Of a DNA stretch of 5,951 nucleotides, positions 4,671 to 5,951 are shown piece by piece (position 1 is the first letter of the stretch; each line of letters opens with the position of its first letter). Under the pieces are notes generated by a model. It worked only from the letters and a program-made list of their open reading frames with translations. It had not been told where the DNA came from and did not search any database. This stretch comes from an uncultured Propionibacteriaceae bacterium. GTDB lineage: Bacteria; Actinomycetota; Actinomycetes; Propionibacteriales; Propionibacteriaceae. The stretch is from positions 1-5,951 of the forward strand of contig CAKZJI010000181.1 in NCBI GenBank assembly GCA_936941515.1. The letters are read 5' to 3'. The translations under genes were made by a program, and so were the position numbers.

Positions 4671-5951
4671 GTGAAACCAGACTTCCGTGTAGCTGATCTG
4701 TCCCTGGCTGAATTCGGACGTGAGGAGATCACCCTGGCCGAGCACGAGATGCCCGGCCTGATGGCGATCCGCGAACGTTATGCCGATTCCAAGCCCCTGG
4801 CTGGGGCGCGCATTGCGGGCTCAATCCACATGACGGTGCAGACCGCAGTGCTGATTGAGACCCTGGTGGCCCTGGGTGCCGAGGTGCGCTGGGCATCTTG
4901 CAACATCTTCTCCACCCAGGATCATGCGGCGGCGGCCATGGTCGTTGGCCCTGATGGCACGCCCGAGAACCCCAAGGGTGTTCCCGTTTTCGCATGGAAG
5001 GGTGAGACCCTGGAGGAATACTGGTGGTGCACCCGCCAGATTTTCGACTGGCCGGATGATCAACGCCCCAACCTCATCCTTGACGACGGTGGCGACGCCA
5101 CCTTGTTCGTCCATGAGGGGGTTGCGGCGCAGCGCGCCGGGGCGGTGCCGGCCGATGATCCCGCGGACTCCGAGGAGGCCCTCGTCCTGAAGGGGGCGCT
5201 CCGGGAGGCCCTAGGGGAGATTGATTTTGAGGCTCTTGCCGCAGGCATCATCGGTGTCACGGAGGAGACCACCACCGGGGTTCTCCGCCTCTACGAGATG
5301 CAGCGCAACGGAACCCTGCTGTTCGGGGCCATTAATGTCAATGACGCGGTGACCAAGTCTAAGTTCGACAACCGGTACGGCTGCCGGCATTCCCTCATCG
5401 ACGGCATCAACCGTGCCACGGACGTCCTGATCGGCGGCAAGGTGGCAGTGGTGTGTGGCTACGGGGATGTCGGCAAGGGCTGTGCTGAGTCGCTGCGTGG
5501 CCAGGGGGCCAGGGTCATCGTCACTGAGGTGGATCCGATCTGCGCCCTCCAGGCGGCGATGGACGGCTATCAGGTGGCGCGCCTTGAGTCGGTGGTCGAG
5601 ATCGCCGACATCTTCGTCACCGCCACTGGATGCCGCGACATCATTCTTGAGGAGCACATGGCCCGGATGAAGCACCAGGCCATTGTCGGCAACATTGGCC
5701 ACTTCGACAACGAGATCGACATGGCCGGTCTCGCGGCGCGGAAAGACGTCACCAAGGTGGACATCAAACCGCAGGTGGCCAAGTGGGTCTATCCGGACGG
5801 CCATGCCGTGATCATTCTCAGCGAGGGCCGGCTGCTGAACCTCGGCAATGCGACGGGGCATCCGTCGTTCGTGATGAGCAACTCCTTCGCGGACCAAGTG
5901 CTGGCCCAGCTTGAGCTGTTCACCCGCCCTGAGGCCTATCCTCCGGGGGTC
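4671..5951 (+). CDS. ahcY: Adenosylhomocysteinase (S-adenosyl-L-homocysteine hydrolase), 3' truncated by window
   Basis: The frame is open for 427 codons from GTG to the last base; full-length actinobacterial enzymes have about 470-495 residues, so only the C-terminal tail is missing. The enzyme reversibly splits S-adenosylhomocysteine into adenosine and homocysteine using bound NAD, and so relieves inhibition of methyltransferases. Visible signatures are [11 protein letters not shown] (51-61, with the conserved His53), [16 protein letters not shown] (74-89), ILDDGGDAT (136-144), [13 protein letters not shown] (196-208), [13 protein letters not shown] (222-234, with Lys229, Asp233 and Asn234), CRHS (238-241), the NAD loop GYGDVGKG (263-270), [11 protein letters not shown], and [19 protein letters not shown] near the end. 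An insertion of about 45 residues lies between the HEG and VTEETTTG motifs (151-195), as in M. tuberculosis and other bacterial enzymes, unlike the shorter human form. The C-terminal Lys-Tyr segment that completes the NAD site of the neighbouring subunit lies beyond the window. It appears to have its own promoter overlapping the end of aroQ. Confidence 0.95.
   Translation, partial: MKPDFRVADLSLAEFGREEITLAEHEMPGLMAIRERYADSKPLAGARIAGSIHMTVQTAVLIETLVALGAEVRWASCNIFSTQDHAAAAMVVGPDGTPENPKGVPVFAWKGETLEEYWWCTRQIFDWPDDQRPNLILDDGGDATLFVHEGVAAQRAGAVPADDPADSEEALVLKGALREALGEIDFEALAAGIIGVTEETTTGVLRLYEMQRNGTLLFGAINVNDAVTKSKFDNRYGCRHSLIDGINRATDVLIGGKVAVVCGYGDVGKGCAESLRGQGARVIVTEVDPICALQAAMDGYQVARLESVVEIADIFVTATGCRDIILEEHMARMKHQAIVGNIGHFDNEIDMAGLAARKDVTKVDIKPQVAKWVYPDGHAVIILSEGRLLNLGNATGHPSFVMSNSFADQVLAQLELFTRPEAYPPGV

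Noticed and set aside
5211..5897. 228-codon open frame on the - strand
   Set aside because: It is fully antisense to ahcY, whose catalytic and NAD motifs are intact; His- and Asp-rich composition is that of a shadow frame.

Overview
The window is a GC-rich stretch with many GTG starts, short TANNNT -10 boxes placed directly before start codons, and actinobacterial gene families. The gene content is DUF5719, an Rv3259-type zincin-like protein, DUF3499, ManB, a Trm112-like protein, a TobH/SIS-like protein and AhcY. This is the conserved actinobacterial neighbourhood known from Mycobacterium tuberculosis (Rv3259c-Rv3248c) and Streptomyces. A member of the Propionibacteriales or a related high-GC actinobacterium is a reasonable guess, but the sequence alone does not fix the genus.

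Layout. Positions 1-265 look foreign to the rest. They read as pieces of unrelated proteins (a beta-sandwich-like repeat, then the C-terminal part of an SDR/FabG reductase) joined in frame to the true C-terminus of a DUF5719 protein (about 266-541, + strand). This is best explained as a chimeric contig end. A zincin-like metallopeptidase-family gene lies on the - strand (1016-579), convergent with DUF5719. A 210-base divergent intergenic region (1017-1226) holds two back-to-back promoters and a perfect CAGGTG/CACCTG inverted repeat. A + strand run follows: DUF3499 (1227-1595), manB phosphomannomutase/phosphoglucomutase (1633-2985), a 63-aa Trm112-like zinc protein (2996-3187), a SIS/TobH-like protein (3195-4229), aroQ type II 3-dehydroquinate dehydratase (4226-4660), and ahcY adenosylhomocysteinase (from 4671, cut by the window end after 427 codons).

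Transcription. From manB to aroQ the genes are tightly packed: a Shine-Dalgarno sequence overlaps the manB stop, there is a 7-base gap before the SIS gene, and a GTGA stop/start overlap leads into aroQ. They look like one operon. Four genes (the metallopeptidase, DUF3499, manB and ahcY) lack a convincing ribosome binding site and instead have a TANNNT hexamer 6-7 bases before the start codon, the arrangement of leaderless transcripts.

Function. ManB supplies mannose-1-phosphate or glucose-1-phosphate for envelope glycans. The SIS-like and Trm112-like genes accompany it in many actinobacteria, with roles not well defined. AroQ is the odd member: it sits where a manA (mannose-6-phosphate isomerase) gene is commonly found, and no other shikimate gene is in view. 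AhcY recycles S-adenosylhomocysteine. No mobile element, CRISPR array, RNA gene or obviously new multi-gene system is visible.
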